A DNA stretch of 64,000 nt from Paralvinella palmiformis (Eukaryota; Annelida; Polychaeta; Terebellida; Alvinellidae). The notes beneath the pieces were generated by a model. The model had not been told where the DNA came from. It did not search any database and was given only the letters and a program-made list of their open reading frames with translations. Location of the stretch: the NCBI GenBank assembly GCA_025642065.1, contig JAODUP010000447.1, forward strand, positions 261,501-325,500, written 5' to 3'. The position numbers were made by a program, and so were the translations under genes. Positions 34,001 through 49,000 of this stretch are shown piece by piece; positions within the stretch are counted from its first letter, which is position 1; each line of letters begins with the position of its first letter.

Positions 34001-37000
34001 GTTATATACAAAAATATACAAAGATGGTTCATCTATAAAAGAAATCAGATTTTTCTAATACAATTGGGGTATACATTTTGACTATTTAATCATATTTTAA
34101 AATTATTTGTGGTTTTCTAAAACCAGATTTGTAATAAATAACTGACAACAATACAGCTCTTATACCTAATAATAGCTGGTATACATTTACTTCACTTCAC
34201 TTTGTGTACGTGTTTTATGACAAAACAAAAATCATTCCCATATAAAGTGAATGAATATTTGTGATCCAACAACAAATAAAATGGTCTGTTGTTCATATTT
34301 TTATGAATAGACGTCAGAGACGAAATAAAATAGATGGTAGCTATATCACACGTAACATTGGGTAGAGCTGCCACTTTTAGGCTAGAACTGTGAATGCAGC
34401 TGTCGTTTGTTCTCTGCATGAAATGCCCAAGTTTCTGTGTGACTCGCACGGTTGCCACCCAAACAAGATTTAAAAATTCCCATGACTTTTTGATTTCTGA
34501 ATACAAATACACAAACGAATAATCGCAGCTTCGTGTTACGCAGTCGTGTACAATTTTAGAGCCAAACCCCTCACAGCATTAGCATTAGATTTTTCTGTCA
34601 GTCACAGTTAATAAATCGCACTTTGCTTCTTATGGCTAATGGCTGTGATTGTTTTCAAGCTAAAGCTGACTACTCCTATTACACAATGACCAAGATGGAT
34701 GAGCATGTTTAAACAGACAACTAAACACACACGAGATGCTTTTAGCACGTGTCCACCTTTTTGCTACCCTTTAGTGGCAGGACATTGGCTTCGTTACGAG
34801 CTGTGCTATCTGTTGTATTTTTGTTAAAATTCATGCCTTTTTAAAATTAAATTATGTTAGTAAATTAGCGTGTCTTCAATCCAAGTTCTCAGAATTTTTC
34901 ATTTGTTTCCTTGGTGGCTTTAAAAACCTTTAAATATTACACGACTAACAGCTTTTAGGCATATGATTAAAAAAAATATGTAAAATATGATCATGTTTCA
35001 GTGGAGGATGTTAAGTGGAGGATACAATTAATATCACAGATCGTTCATACGGCTATCAAATGCAAATTATGTTTCGAAGATAAAGAGGCTAAGCTTATTG
35101 TAATACGGTAATTATGGAAGAGCACGATTCAACCCCCGCCGAATTTTTTTTTAAATTTGGTGAGTGTGTGGTTGTCCACTGATAAGGGAATATTAATAAT
35201 CCGAAATTTTTGGTCACATAGAAAAACTTTAGACTGAAGAGGTTCCAAAATGACGAGGTCGACAAAAACAGGAAATATACTGCAAAAACTTTACCTCTAT
35301 TGCTTTGTCAAACCATGATCTGGCATCAACATATTTCTTATCATCCATGGCTAACATACCAAGGTTAAAGTAGATCTTCTCATTCTTCGGTTCTTCTTTA
35401 ATCAGCTGATGTAATCTGTATTAAAATATTGACACGATATGAATTCATGAACATAAAAATAATCATTCAACTTTCCCGAAAACTGCAAAACAAATTTTTT
35501 TTAGCCCAAAAACATTACCTAAAAAGTTTTAAATAACAACAACAAGCAAAGGGTCTTTCTTAGCCAAGAACTCGTCCCCGGGTTAACCATTTCAACAACA
35601 ACTCCAAAGATGTTATTTCAAACTGTGCCTTCCCCGACGGTTTAGTTATTTACAACCCGTAAATCCACTAGTTTTCCTCAAACTGAGTTACACTGAATGT
35701 ATTTTACCCTTCGACCAAAACCGATAAGAAAGGCTAATAATGTTTTCTTTTTTTTCGAGTGCCTCAGAGAAAATAACATGTGGATCACATAAGAGTATTG
35801 CGCATCAATAATCAGGCGTCTTTAAAAAAAAGTTGGTTGGGGTTTACATGGCCAAAAAAATCCATAAGATAGGTAGGAAAATTCTTTTTACAAATTTTGT
35901 TTAGATTGCCTGGTGGAATATATTGTTCATGAAGCGTTTTTTCATTCAACTACACGCATGCCAATAATAATTCCCACTTGATAGATACCATACAACTTAC
36001 AAGCTTGTTTCAGATATAGACTACTAGTATTTTCAATAGTTTTTCGGAGTCTACTAACAATTCACAATCATCACATAAAGCACAACCCACCCTTGTTTTG
36101 GACCTTCAAATGTGGCCTCAAAAGGGAAAATATACCGCAGAACTGCACGTGAGTTATGATGACGTATTTACGTCATCAATCAGATGATTACAGACAAATA
36201 TAAAAACATTATTTATTTGTTAAAAACACTAACAATGTATTGAATATCAAGAATAACTCATTTGTTAACATTTCTAAATCAATATTTATAAATAAATAAA
36301 AAAAAGGTGTGTATATGACCAGATATTACACACCGTCAGGCGTATCTCCCCTAACAATGGTTAGCTTTCATTCATCCATCTTGTGGTGAATATGTTGCAT
36401 GTGATAGCTTATTGGTTCATTCAGCGCGATAATGAAAACATAAATCCACCAGTATTGCTTGCTATTGTTATTGTATGAATGCACACAAAAACAGTTAGCG
36501 CATGCACAAGTGCTAGCCACTATTGGGAGTCAGTGTATGCGCATTGAGTGCTTGGACCTTTAGTGCTAGCAAACATGGTTCCGATGCTCATCTACGCAAT
36601 GACTTCGTTTTAACAAATATTCCTCAGTCTCAGAAAATCATATCTGCATGTTTATGGTGGTTTAAATGTCATTTGATAGATAACATCACCATGCATAATC
36701 GTGCCCACAAGCAAGTCAATACATCTAGTATATGCACACAGCAAAGAAAGCGCAAACCGATATTTCAGTGACCGAAAATGACTTGATATTACCGGCATCA
36801 AAGTTGAGAGAACATCATACGTCCGAGCAAAACACCAATCAAACGAGAAATAGAAGCATAATTTAAGCATTAAAAATAATCGAGATGTATTTTTCATTTC
36901 TTCACAATTCCATATGGCCAAATGATGGCTTTGGAGTCGTATGGTCGGGTAACCTGCAACAAGATTATTTTTAAGACTGGCCTCCTATTCTTATTGTTAA

Positions 37001-40000
37001 CAAATGTCATACCTTTTGTATGCCTCTGGTCTGAGTTTTGGGTCTCCAATCTCCTGTCTCAGTACAGCTGAATTAAACAATGCCTGTTTATGGTTTGGGT
37101 TGTGCCTCAGAGCTGTTTCAAACTGGTGAAAGGCCTCAGCCTTCTTGCCTCGTTCCAAATATATGACACCAAGCTAGTGAGAGGTGTGAGAGTTGGTGCT
37201 GCTTATCAGTAACAGGGATTATTATGGTTATGGTGAAACTGGAAGACACACACTAACACACACACACACACACACACATGTTCCCTGTATACTTACATTA
37301 TAATACAGGTCAGGGTTATCATCTTCATATCTGAGAGCAGTTAGATACTGTTCCTCAGCTTCCTCACTCCTAATACAGATAGAAAGGATGACAACACAAA
37401 CTTAGTTAAAAACAAAATTATCAGCTCCATTTACATCAGTAGTATTTTAATGACATGTATTTGTCACAAATATACATGTCACCTAAGAGCATGGAAGGTC
37501 ATCGGAAGTTAAATACATTGGGCCACATGTGACTTTGAAGATCAAAGTGGGGCACCTGGATCAATCTTTGTTATTATTATTATTATTATTATCTTTTCAA
37601 ATTTTACTTTTCAACACACACACACACAGACACAGACAGAGCGAGAGAGACATAATACAGTGCACCCTCAATTTTATAACACTCTTTATACCGCCACCCT
37701 TGCTTATCACCAAGAGAACAATGAGAACGGATTTCAACCCATTAAAACACCATCTTTACAACGCCCCTCATTATTCAGTTATCACCAACAAATAGTGGGT
37801 CCCAATCTGCCATTTCCCTATTTATTGCGCCAATTACAGCTCGGTAAAAGTATTCCATAAAACTAACTAGAAAGTAATTTCCAAGTGTACTACACAAAGT
37901 CAGTTTTCTTGTCATGTACAATTATAGGTGTCACACAATGGCTACCAATGACTTTTATTTACCAAATACTAATTTATGTTTGTGTGAATGTGAGTGTGAG
38001 CAATGTTGTTAATTAATATACATTGGCATTCACATACAGTGACATTCATATGCAACTAAGCAATGAAGATAAATAAAATATGTTGTGTTGTGAATATATA
38101 TATATATATATATATATATAGATATATATTCCTTTTACTAATTACAGGTATATCACTCCAGCTAATCAATTTCCTCTAAAGAGGTATCTGTTTATTGTTG
38201 AATCAATCAGTAAACACATCAACATGGATAGTACATTCTGTGAACAGTCCAAACAGGGAGTTTTTATTTACTCTTGATGAAGGTCACACCTGTGACATAT
38301 GGCTGTGACATAGTGACATCATGGGGCAGGAGTCCCACAAACACACATAGAAGATTTGGATTCAAGCCCAGACTGGAGATTCACAGCAAACTGAGTACAC
38401 CAACCACTGGGCCATCATCACAGCGTCCACGCAGTCCATCGAATGGACCGTGCCAGTGAAGGTGTTTTCGGCAATCAACCAAACAATAAACAAATACCAG
38501 TTTAGAGTATAGATCAATTACTTTGAATGATGCTCCTGTAACTGGCAGCTATAAAAGAACAGAGTGGGCACTGCCTAATCCAATAATATTATCAGAGTTT
38601 GAATAATTGAAGTTTGTTATATTAATATATCTATGTATATGGATTGTAAATGTTCTTTGTTTTATACACTGATGTGCTCTGAGAGAGAAATAAATGATTA
38701 ATTGCTGTTCAAACTTGGGTACGCTTAAAATGTTGTGACGGTTTGGAAATATTTAAAACTGAAATTGAAAATTCATGAGTCCCATGCCAGATTCGAATGT
38801 CATTGGCTTGGCTTTGTTGTTCGGATTTGGCGAGGGCCCGAATATTTCTCATTGGCTGTTTCGTAATCCATGTAACCTCTGACCCAGCTTAGACCTGGCA
38901 AGCCTTTTCAAAATTTAAAGCAGTTTTTGTTTGGATCTTGGTGAATGTAGTCGAAAATTGAATTGCTGTAAAAAGTTACTTGTGACGTTACTGAAAATGG
39001 ATGAATATCAGAAATGGATCATTGGTGTTCATTAACAATGGATCGTGAATAAATGGATCACGATTTATCGAGTCTCGGTCGCTGGTGTGTGTGTTAGACG
39101 GAAGAATGAAATTAAAATGGAGCCCTGGTACATAAAATAACGATACAGGAAAGCAGATGCTCAAGGCTCGTGAAGAGCCCACCCTAAAACATGACGTGAA
39201 TGTGCAAGACAGTGAACTGACAAAAGTAAAGCACAAAAGAGCAAGCCTCAAGATCTAATATGGTATTGACCCAAAACAGTCCTTTAACATCATCTCCAGT
39301 TTAATGCTACTGTGTGTGTGTGTGTGCAAATGAGTGGTTTGTTTAGCCTCAGAGCTAGCCACCCCAGAAGCATATGGCTGAGGGGCCACTTTTTAAGATG
39401 AAACACCACAAAACACAGGTAGGAGTTGGATTCAAACCCACAGCCTTGAGATTTGCTTCTCACCACATTGTGATAAATGAACACTTAGTCTTGGGGAATA
39501 TTTCTGTCTCTATTGAAGTTTAATATTAACCATAAATTTACAGTTAAAAAACCACCACCGATACTTTTCACACACAACTATTACTCAGAATAACAAATCA
39601 CTGTTGGTGATTTATGTCAACTAACAGGCAACAATCCACGATTCATGAGATTGACATCGTACATTAGAAAAGTTTAAACCTTCGAGTGACACTTTGGAGT
39701 TTAAATTTGTCTGGTTGAGGTTTCTAATAAATAAAGTCATTTGAAGCAAACAAATCTTGACATTTGTTTTGTATGTATGAACCACTTAAAACATATTTCC
39801 ATATACATGTGTGGAAATATGCAGTCTGTCAAGTACTGTACAACCCAACCAGTCTGGTTGTACAAGATCTTTATAAACATAGTTCCCATGCTGTCATCTC
39901 CTTAACTCCAAGACTCAGCCAATTTACTAGACAACTTTAAATCTGATTACCTTTCTTTGACTGAATTAGCTAACCCATGGTATCAGGCGAGTTACAAACC

Positions 40001-43000
40001 CAAAAATGAGCATTCATGCACATCACATTCAAAGAACTATGGGATGGGCATAACTCTTGCGCCCCTATTCCTGCACCCCATTTGTCATTTGGTGCCAATC
40101 TTGAAACAATCAAAGGGCAGTATCCTTCAAAGGCAATAAAGAAAAGTGAAGTAGCTCCGAGTGAGTTATATAATGTGAACTGTGCCTGCCGTTTTCATGT
40201 CTCTGTCAAGTCAAAAGATTACTCTAGGCGTGTATTCCAGAGTTCATGGCTAATCATCTACAATGGTACCTTACAGGCCATAGGAAGTCTCGACAACACT
40301 CTCTCCGTGGATATTTATTTCCATTTAGATTGGGATAGATGAGGTAGTGTTATATCAATGTGACTGGTGTTTTGTCATAATAATACAAGTGGATATGCCA
40401 AGAGACAAATTCTCACTTTATAGGTCAATTACACTATTACTGAGATATGTTTTATACCAGTTCTCGGCGGCTGCATAGTGCAGAAGTGGTTTTGAGTGAG
40501 TTTTGGCACCAGGTGATAGAAATGTAAAATCTTGTATTATGACCGTTCCCAAATTTTCCATAATAATAGAAACACACACACACACAGACTGACAATAGAT
40601 TTATCTATTCTACATATAAAACATTCTCCTGTGAAAATAAGAATAGCTTCTCAATCACAATTTCTTCACATAATTTAGCATTTAACACCACATTTGGGAC
40701 TTCATCAAAATGGTCATAGAATTAGCAGAAACCTACTAATTAACAGAGATTTCTAAATCCGGAAAAAGTAATTAATGCTTTGTACTACATAAAACATAAT
40801 CTACACGATGGCATACGTGTCAATAACGAGGTTTATTAAATTGTTGTCGCATACCTATTTAGCTTCATGAGTATGTCACCGCGATTGATATAAGCTTGGA
40901 TAAAGTCAGTTCTCATGCTGATAGCCGTACGTAACAACTGTAAATAAACGAAGACAAGAATACAGGATCATTTGCTTATCGTATCTGTTTAATTGATTAC
41001 CACAGAATCAGCTTCTGAAAGATTACTTGGGAATCTAATGGCCTAAGCTGCGATGGTTCAAGTAGTTCAATTTTAGTTTTGTTGTTCAAATACCAAATAC
41101 ATCATCTGAATTGTGTTTAGGATTCATGTAAAAAGTGGAAAATGATAGTGAATGATTAATCATGTGTTAAGAATTGATTTTGTATTCTTTTCTAATTAAA
41201 CCACTCCACCATATACCTGATGAAATATCAGTGTCTAGAATATAAATAGTAAATACTTAGACAGCACTAGTGTTTACCCATTGAACACAAACACTGCCAC
41301 GTGCCTCAGCAAACCCAATAACTACACAACAGGCAACTTCTGTTGTGGAGAAAATTTCCTTCACAAACTATCATCTACTTCTGTTAAACGATTATCACAA
41401 CTGAGTGCGGTGAAATGATAGTGTAGTTGCCACAGACGTCTAGCACCAGAGTTCAAATCCAGCATACCAGTAGCTACGTGTGAAAGGTGCCTCATTTTTA
41501 TTACATTCAGAGATTCCCCGACTAATTTAGCCAAGCTTGCTGGCCAATAAACAATAAAATATTGAGTGACCTGAGGTAAGTGTAGCATAAATGAAATTGG
41601 GTAAATTAAATAGTCAATTAAAACTGATATACATCTACATAATTATTTACCTATTCAGCCACTACAACTTTCATTACATACCAATCCAGGTGGCTTTTGG
41701 ACATTTAAAAATCCTACCAACATCTTAACAAGTTGCTAATAAAAAGTCTTTTTGGCACAAACTCTGTATAATTATAATTCAGTATTTTGTTCGTATTTGA
41801 ACAGTTGGCCAATAGCAAGCAAATGTAGCAATAAATTACGTTGTAAACCATCAAAAATATAAATTTAACACATGTGAAGCCATGGGTCAATTAAAAAAAC
41901 ATCTTAGCACTAGTCCATAAATAAGTGGATGAAAATAATTAAAATAAATATGCAAACATATTGATCTGTTTACTAAATCATCATCACCAAAGAAGAACAT
42001 AAGAATCAGTAACCAATCAAAAGACTGTTTATCATCACATGCTTTAACGATCCATTTTCATTTGGTTGCGAAAACAATATCATTAAGGCCAATTTAAAAT
42101 ATGCAAAATAATACACCTTATTTGATTTACTAAGTGTACCAAACTTTCCAAGTACATAGCTCACTTCTGAAATAACTGTTAACATTCTGAGTGCAACAGG
42201 AGTTTATTTTTCCGGGATGTTTTATGCCAAACAAAGATAGCACACAAGTGCTCACATTAATCTGAAAATCCATGTGTTACTGTTTCAGTATTGAAAAGTT
42301 TCATATCCTTTTTAAAATCCTTTTTTATAGAAATAGATTTTGGATTAAACCACATGCATTTAATTCTGGGTGAGTGAGTGAGTATTTTGTTTAGCCCCAG
42401 AACTAATCAGATTTGGAACATGCAGTCAGGAAGTGATTCCATAGGGGAACATCCCACAAATACAGCTACAAGTCCGATTTGAAGCTGAGTATGTAATTCT
42501 ATGAGTGAAATCAGATGAAATTTTGTCATTGGACAGTTAATATTTCCAGGATTCCACAAAGGTTTTCACCAGCTATTCCTCCCGCCTAATCATCACATAC
42601 TCAGCTGTATGATAGTGGTGTGTGTGTGTGTGTGTGCATGTGTAAGCATGCATGTGCACACACAAGTGAGTGAGTAACTGCTTTGATCAATGTTGGCTGT
42701 GACTCCCTAGGAAAATGAGAAAAAAAGCCTTTTAATGAAAACTGAACCAGCTCACAGGCACAACTAACAGCCAGATTTTATCCAAAAATACACAGATATC
42801 TGATAACGCAGTGCATTACCAGGCATACGTTGGAAACGCCATGACAGTGGTGTGTTTGCTTAGTAGAATGAGAACAAATTAAAATCAGACATTAAAAAGG
42901 TATCACTTACAGCATCTGCCTCCAGCAAACGACTTTCGTTCTTCGATATCAAATTTCCAAGATTAATGAAGACGTTGAGATGGTTTGGCGCGATGCGAGT

Positions 43001-46000
43001 TGTGTAGCTCTGGCCTATTGTGGGATAAAATGATGATGCGAGCGTTACAATACTGACTGTCGGACTGAACGTAATCCAGATACGGAAACCAGTCAAATGA
43101 AATCAACGACACACAGACAGACAGCGTTACACATACAAACTGGGAGATCGATGAAAAGTACGGTCTATGTAAATAATTATGTACATCCATCACTGACCAG
43201 GTTTAACAGGTGGCAGCAATGACAGCGCCAATCGGTAGGCCTGTTCAGCAGGTTCATACTGCTTCAACGTGTTCAGTGTTCGTCCGACGTTAATATGGGC
43301 TCCAATGTCATCTGGTTGTACCCTGTAACGACGAAGTCTAATGATCCAGTTCGACTTAGATTTCATTCGACAAATGGAGAAAAGCTCCCATTCCACAAGA
43401 TGGAAAACCCACTAGTTGGGTTTTGGAAATGTCAACGGCTTCGGATTTATTAGTTCACGGTATAACAAGGTAACATAATAATGTCAACAACTGCAGGATC
43501 AGTGAATACTAAATTAATTGATGCCAGCATCTAAAGGGAAGTAGCTGTTTAATGCACTTATCATTTATGATTGACAGTTTTTTATCCGCCGTTGAATAAT
43601 TACTCCATAATTATTTCAGACAGACAAATAACTTCTGTATGAAATAATTTTACTATATTTATAACAACAAAAAGACAAACAGAAGAAATACGATAAACTT
43701 CTAGAAATAGTGGGAAAGGAACAGTGCGGAGAGAGTTTGGTTTTTTTTCTTAGTAATCGCTGATATAGTTATTTATTTTCTAAACATCTAGATATAAATG
43801 TTACTGTCATCTTAATATCGATATTCCAGCGAGTTATATTCTGACCAATAAACTATGATATGCACAAATACCATAATATGATAGTTGAATGATATTTGTA
43901 TTAATACACGGCCAGTTTCTCACTTTGCAGCCTGCTGGAAATAGGTGAGAGCCTCTTCAAATTGTTTTTCAGCCTCTAACGCATGTCCAACATTGTTATA
44001 CAACTTGGCATTCTTCTGGTTCACACGCAGTGCAGCCTTAAATATTGTATACTCAGACTCCCTGAAAAATTATGGCAAAAATTTTTTAACTCATGACATG
44101 ACCAGGATTATCCTTCTGTATCGTTCATTTCAACAAAACTCTTTATTCTCCTACATTCCAGCAAACTGATCTTCGAAATGTGGCTATTAATAATACTTAG
44201 ATAGTTCTGGTTGTTCAGATCATATTTTAAATTGGTTAAAAAATACACCTGTTCAAGTTTGCTTTTTGCTTTCATTACTATTAATATAAATCAGTGAAAA
44301 TAAATTATTTATCAAATGTTCCAAAGTAATAAAGGAGAATTCTGTGAAAAAGGGGGAAATATTTAGCTATACAGGAACATCGTTTCATGAGGCAACTTAC
44401 CAGTCATAATTCCTGATGTACGTTTTACATGAATGTGTCAATATCAGTGCTGCCATAAATAGCCATAAGACATAGCCGAGACTTCTGTAGAAGAGAACAT
44501 AAATACAGCAGTTAAGTACACCATTTGTTATGTGATCTATTAATGGGATGAAATTTCTAGAAACAGGCGCGACTTTAAATACAGAAATTCATCTTTATGC
44601 ACACATAAAAACAAATTCCCCATTTTTAACTTGATTTATGGACCTGTGTCATCTGGCATACCCTAAGGATACACCATTTCATGTAACCTTTCCAAACCCA
44701 GATCAATATCAACAAACTTCCAGGCAGATCAGTGTGGCAGCACTCCTTACATCAAATCATTTACAGTGACATTTGTCTTGTGCTTTCTAATTTAGATCCT
44801 GGTGTTTTTTCTTGGGAAAGTTTTATATATCATGTAGCCACCATAGTTGCTGCTACAAAGCAAATCCCATCTAGGGGGTTGTTGCTGTGCATAAAAACAA
44901 CTCTCTTTTCACATTTGCATGTGAAATGTGTTGAAAGTATTATATGTAAAATCGTATCTAATATAAACTATAAATATAAGCATTGTGTGTGTGCGTCTGT
45001 CTATGTACATGCTACACATATTTTTCACCAATTATAACAGTCTCACCTCTTGTAGGACAACAACAGTTCAAAACCAACTGCAACTAACATACAGAAGCCC
45101 ATACTGGGAGCATAAAGAATTCTCTCAGCGACAACAAAACCGACCGGAAAGAACAAGTTGGACGCCGGTATAAATGGAAACACCATCAAGGCCAAACTCT
45201 GAAATATAACAACAAAAAAGTTGCGCGATGGGCCAGTGATATAGACTGTAAGAGGCTACAGACTAAGTGAATTTACGCACCATATATTAACATCATTTGT
45301 TAATAGAAAATTAGCTAGTGCTTAAAAATGAACAGCTTAGTTTACCTGAAATATAACATAATAACGTATGAACCAAAAACTATGACGTTGCTTGTATTAA
45401 AGGGATAGTCCACCTTCATTTCAAATTTTGAGATCTAATACAGCTATACTCACAAATATCATAAGTAATGTCAAAATGTGTAAACGATCACCCACATATT
45501 AAATAATCCAGTTCAAAGTGCTGATTAATTGGTTTTTAATGGCCTGTGGGTGCCGCCATTTTGAAGCTAGACAGAGACCAGAAGCTCCTGAATGCTGATG
45601 TCACTTCAGCATATCCAGTTGACCTGAAGTCTGTAGAGCTCATACAAAACCATGTAAACAAGTGTGAGCAAAGAATTATTCCAGAACTAAACGGCATTAT
45701 CTTGTTAAAATTACGTCATGAATGACATACAACCATATCAGTTTGAGCCAGAAGGAACCTGACAAGAGGAAGATGATTAAAATGGCTCAGAAATTAACGC
45801 TCAAGAGAAACTATAATCCTCTGAAGTGCCAATGTGACTTCAGAGCATTTCAGTTTTCTCCTTCCTGCCTTCGAATCTGGCTTCCGGTACAGCCATAATG
45901 GCGGCCCTCCAGTGATTTGGATTATTTCCCTATATCTATGATATCAGGTATATTTTATGATTATTATTGTGGAATATTTGGTTACTGTTCTAAGCATTAC

Positions 46001-49000
46001 ATATTTAAAAATTATTTTCTGAGGTTTAAGGTCAGAAACACTATCTTGTGGCTCTCATTTATAGCCCGTCCTTGGACAGAACATTTGGGATTCAAGACTG
46101 ACTGCATTTAAAAGACCATGATTATGTCAAGAACTGCCTCGTAAAATTATTAATCCACTATAGCAAAAATCATTATACGTGTAACCTACTAATACCAAAA
46201 CAATATTCTTGAACTACAGCAAAAACCAAAACACATTTTATGCACATAAATGTAAATAAGACATATTTAATATAAAATACATAAAATCAACCAAATCGTG
46301 TTTATAGAGGCATACATTAAATTCTATAAATCCAAGAAAATTTAAATAAATAGATTATATGTCATGCTGGTATCAACAGTTATATCTATTTACCATAACG
46401 ACTGCCCGTGCCCGCTGCCCATTGCTTTCCAGTGCAAATCGGACCAGTTTATAAGCCAGCCAATAAAATAACAGCGTGGCCAGATTACGTAGATCTAAGA
46501 TGCTCTCAACGAGTGGTATGGTGCCCATTGTCCAATCACAGCAGAGGTAGGCAGGGCATAGCAGTAGCCAGAGGTTGATAGGCAGTAGGTAGTTAAACGT
46601 AAGCTGACGCGTTGGAAATGGTGCTGTTGATGCGGGATTGTCAAATCTAGCAGAAAACAAGAGCAATACAATGTTAGAAGGATTTACAGGCGCACTGAAT
46701 AGAACAGCTATAAATCTGTGCTCAAGACATGACAGAATAGAGAAGGTGAGTGTTAATAGGATTAAATTCATCATTCGCTGTTTCAAACACTTCAATGTCC
46801 TTTCAATAATCGATCAATGCATACCGACAGCACAAGTAAATAAATCAGTCAGATGTGTACAGGAATGTGGCAGATGTAAATGAGAATGCTTGAGAGGCTC
46901 AGTGTCGTGTATTTCTATGATAATTCAGGACATGCAAGAGAGCTAATGACAGTCGGTGAAATGACGTGTTTAAAGACATGCATCAAGGAAGGATTATTGT
47001 TATGAATAATAGTAAATCAAAGTGTTGAAGCCATCGAGTGTTCACATCTTGAATCAGTGCCAAATAAAACTCTCATGATGAACCATAAAAAAGCTCCTCA
47101 CTGTGGCCAACTGAACTGACATAAAGTCCGACCAAACAAATAGTTGTACAATAATAATAATATTAATACACAAAATATATGAAGAGCTTTCACAAGGTCA
47201 TCAGCAAACAACAATCAGCAAAATGCCAAATGAAAACAGACAGAACTTAATATTTTTAAGGATGCCTCGTACAGCTTCTGATTGCTGATGAAGGCCTGAA
47301 TTTCTGAGTGTGCGCGTCTGTGAAATAAAAATATTCAGATGTTGTGATATTGTTAGTGGCGAATAACATCACAGTTCTCATGAACTGAGAATATCAAATG
47401 GCTGGAATCAGTCTTATCGAACAGCATGATAAGGAACTGAATATTTCAGAGAAAGAAGTAAAATCCAATATAACATTTTAAAGAAAACTGAAGGCGATTA
47501 GTAATTATTCAGAACTGCATTAGCTCTAATTACTAATAAACAAACAGTCGTAAAACCAAACACAATTTTTTACACATATGGGACAAGACCAGGTCTGTTT
47601 TGCTCCTCTGAGGCAACTAATTACCTTTTGCCTCAGTTGCTGCAACTGTTGAAGGATGGCTATCTAAAAACATGCAATACACACAAAAGCATGCCAATTA
47701 TCAAATGTAATTAAATCAGTCAAAAACATCCACATGCAATAGAAAGAACAATACGCCAATTATCAGATGAAGTTAAATCAAGTGTAGGCAAGCAATAAAA
47801 TAATCCTCATTGTGAAACTAAAAGAACGAAGTGTTCCAGTTAATCAGAACAATTAAAAGATATAAAAGTAGTTACCCATTTCTTTTAATAAATCAACACA
47901 CACACACTCACCTTGTGAACACAGGTAGCTGGGCCCCCATAACTTTGATGCGAGCTAACAACAGACAGACCGACACTACGACAAGAAACACAGCTCTGAC
48001 CATCGCTTTCCGTAGCCAGACCGGCAAGTTTGGCTTTTTACTTAACCACGACACAGCAATAGACAAAATCTGGTCAAATCTCATCTGCGGAAGAAACAAA
48101 ACACACGATTAGAAAAGACAACAATTATATCCTAGAATTGATCGCTTTAAATGACTGGATATCAAAATAAAAGACATAAATGGTTACGGTCACCAGTAAA
48201 TGTATAATTAACTATAATTGCATTGTATTTGTGCATGATTGAAAAAGATACCCAATGATTTTTTTCTTTCCCAATCTGATAATAATAATAATAAACACCA
48301 TGGTGGCACAGTTAATTAGAACATAGGACTTATAATAATAATGTATATTTAATAAAACGTCCTTACTAGCAGGAGACATTCAAAGGCGCTGTACAAAAAT
48401 TATGTAATATAATATTATGCAAATAATATTTCTGTAAAAACCCTGTAAGTGATTTAAAAGATAATATAATAATTATTTATCTGTGAAGGCGACCTTGAAC
48501 AGGTGTGTTTTTAGAACAGATTTAAAATTTTCAAGAAACAATGGCCATAATTGAATTAATTAATATCCATTAGTGAGTTATGTGGGCTATTAAGATACAC
48601 ATATCAGTTTTAAATCACTTTGCCTCATTATAATGCAATCAGTGAGACAGCTTGGGGGGGGGGGGGATTATAATTGTAATTCATAATTAATTATAATGAT
48701 GGGAAAGATTTTAAAATATTCTATAGGCATTTTTTTCATATTTTGTAATTTTAATTAGACAATGAGCAATAGCCACAACAATGATGTAATGTTGTATTAT
48801 CAGCAAAGATATTAGTATGCACATAAAAGCTATTTGGTTTTGTTAATCACCAGTCAACTAAAGTTGACATTCTCTTTCTAATAGAATATGATATCAGTCT
48901 TATTAAACACTCAAACCCCACAATGTTATAGCATCGGGAATGCACAAAAAAAAATATAAATCAAATCAAATATTCAGGATCTGTCAATCTCTCAGTAATC

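Noticed and set aside
46373..46393. TMTC3 exon 7 running on past VVM
   Set aside because: The continuing codons do not fit the family and the GTAAAT donor at this point joins exon 8 in phase.
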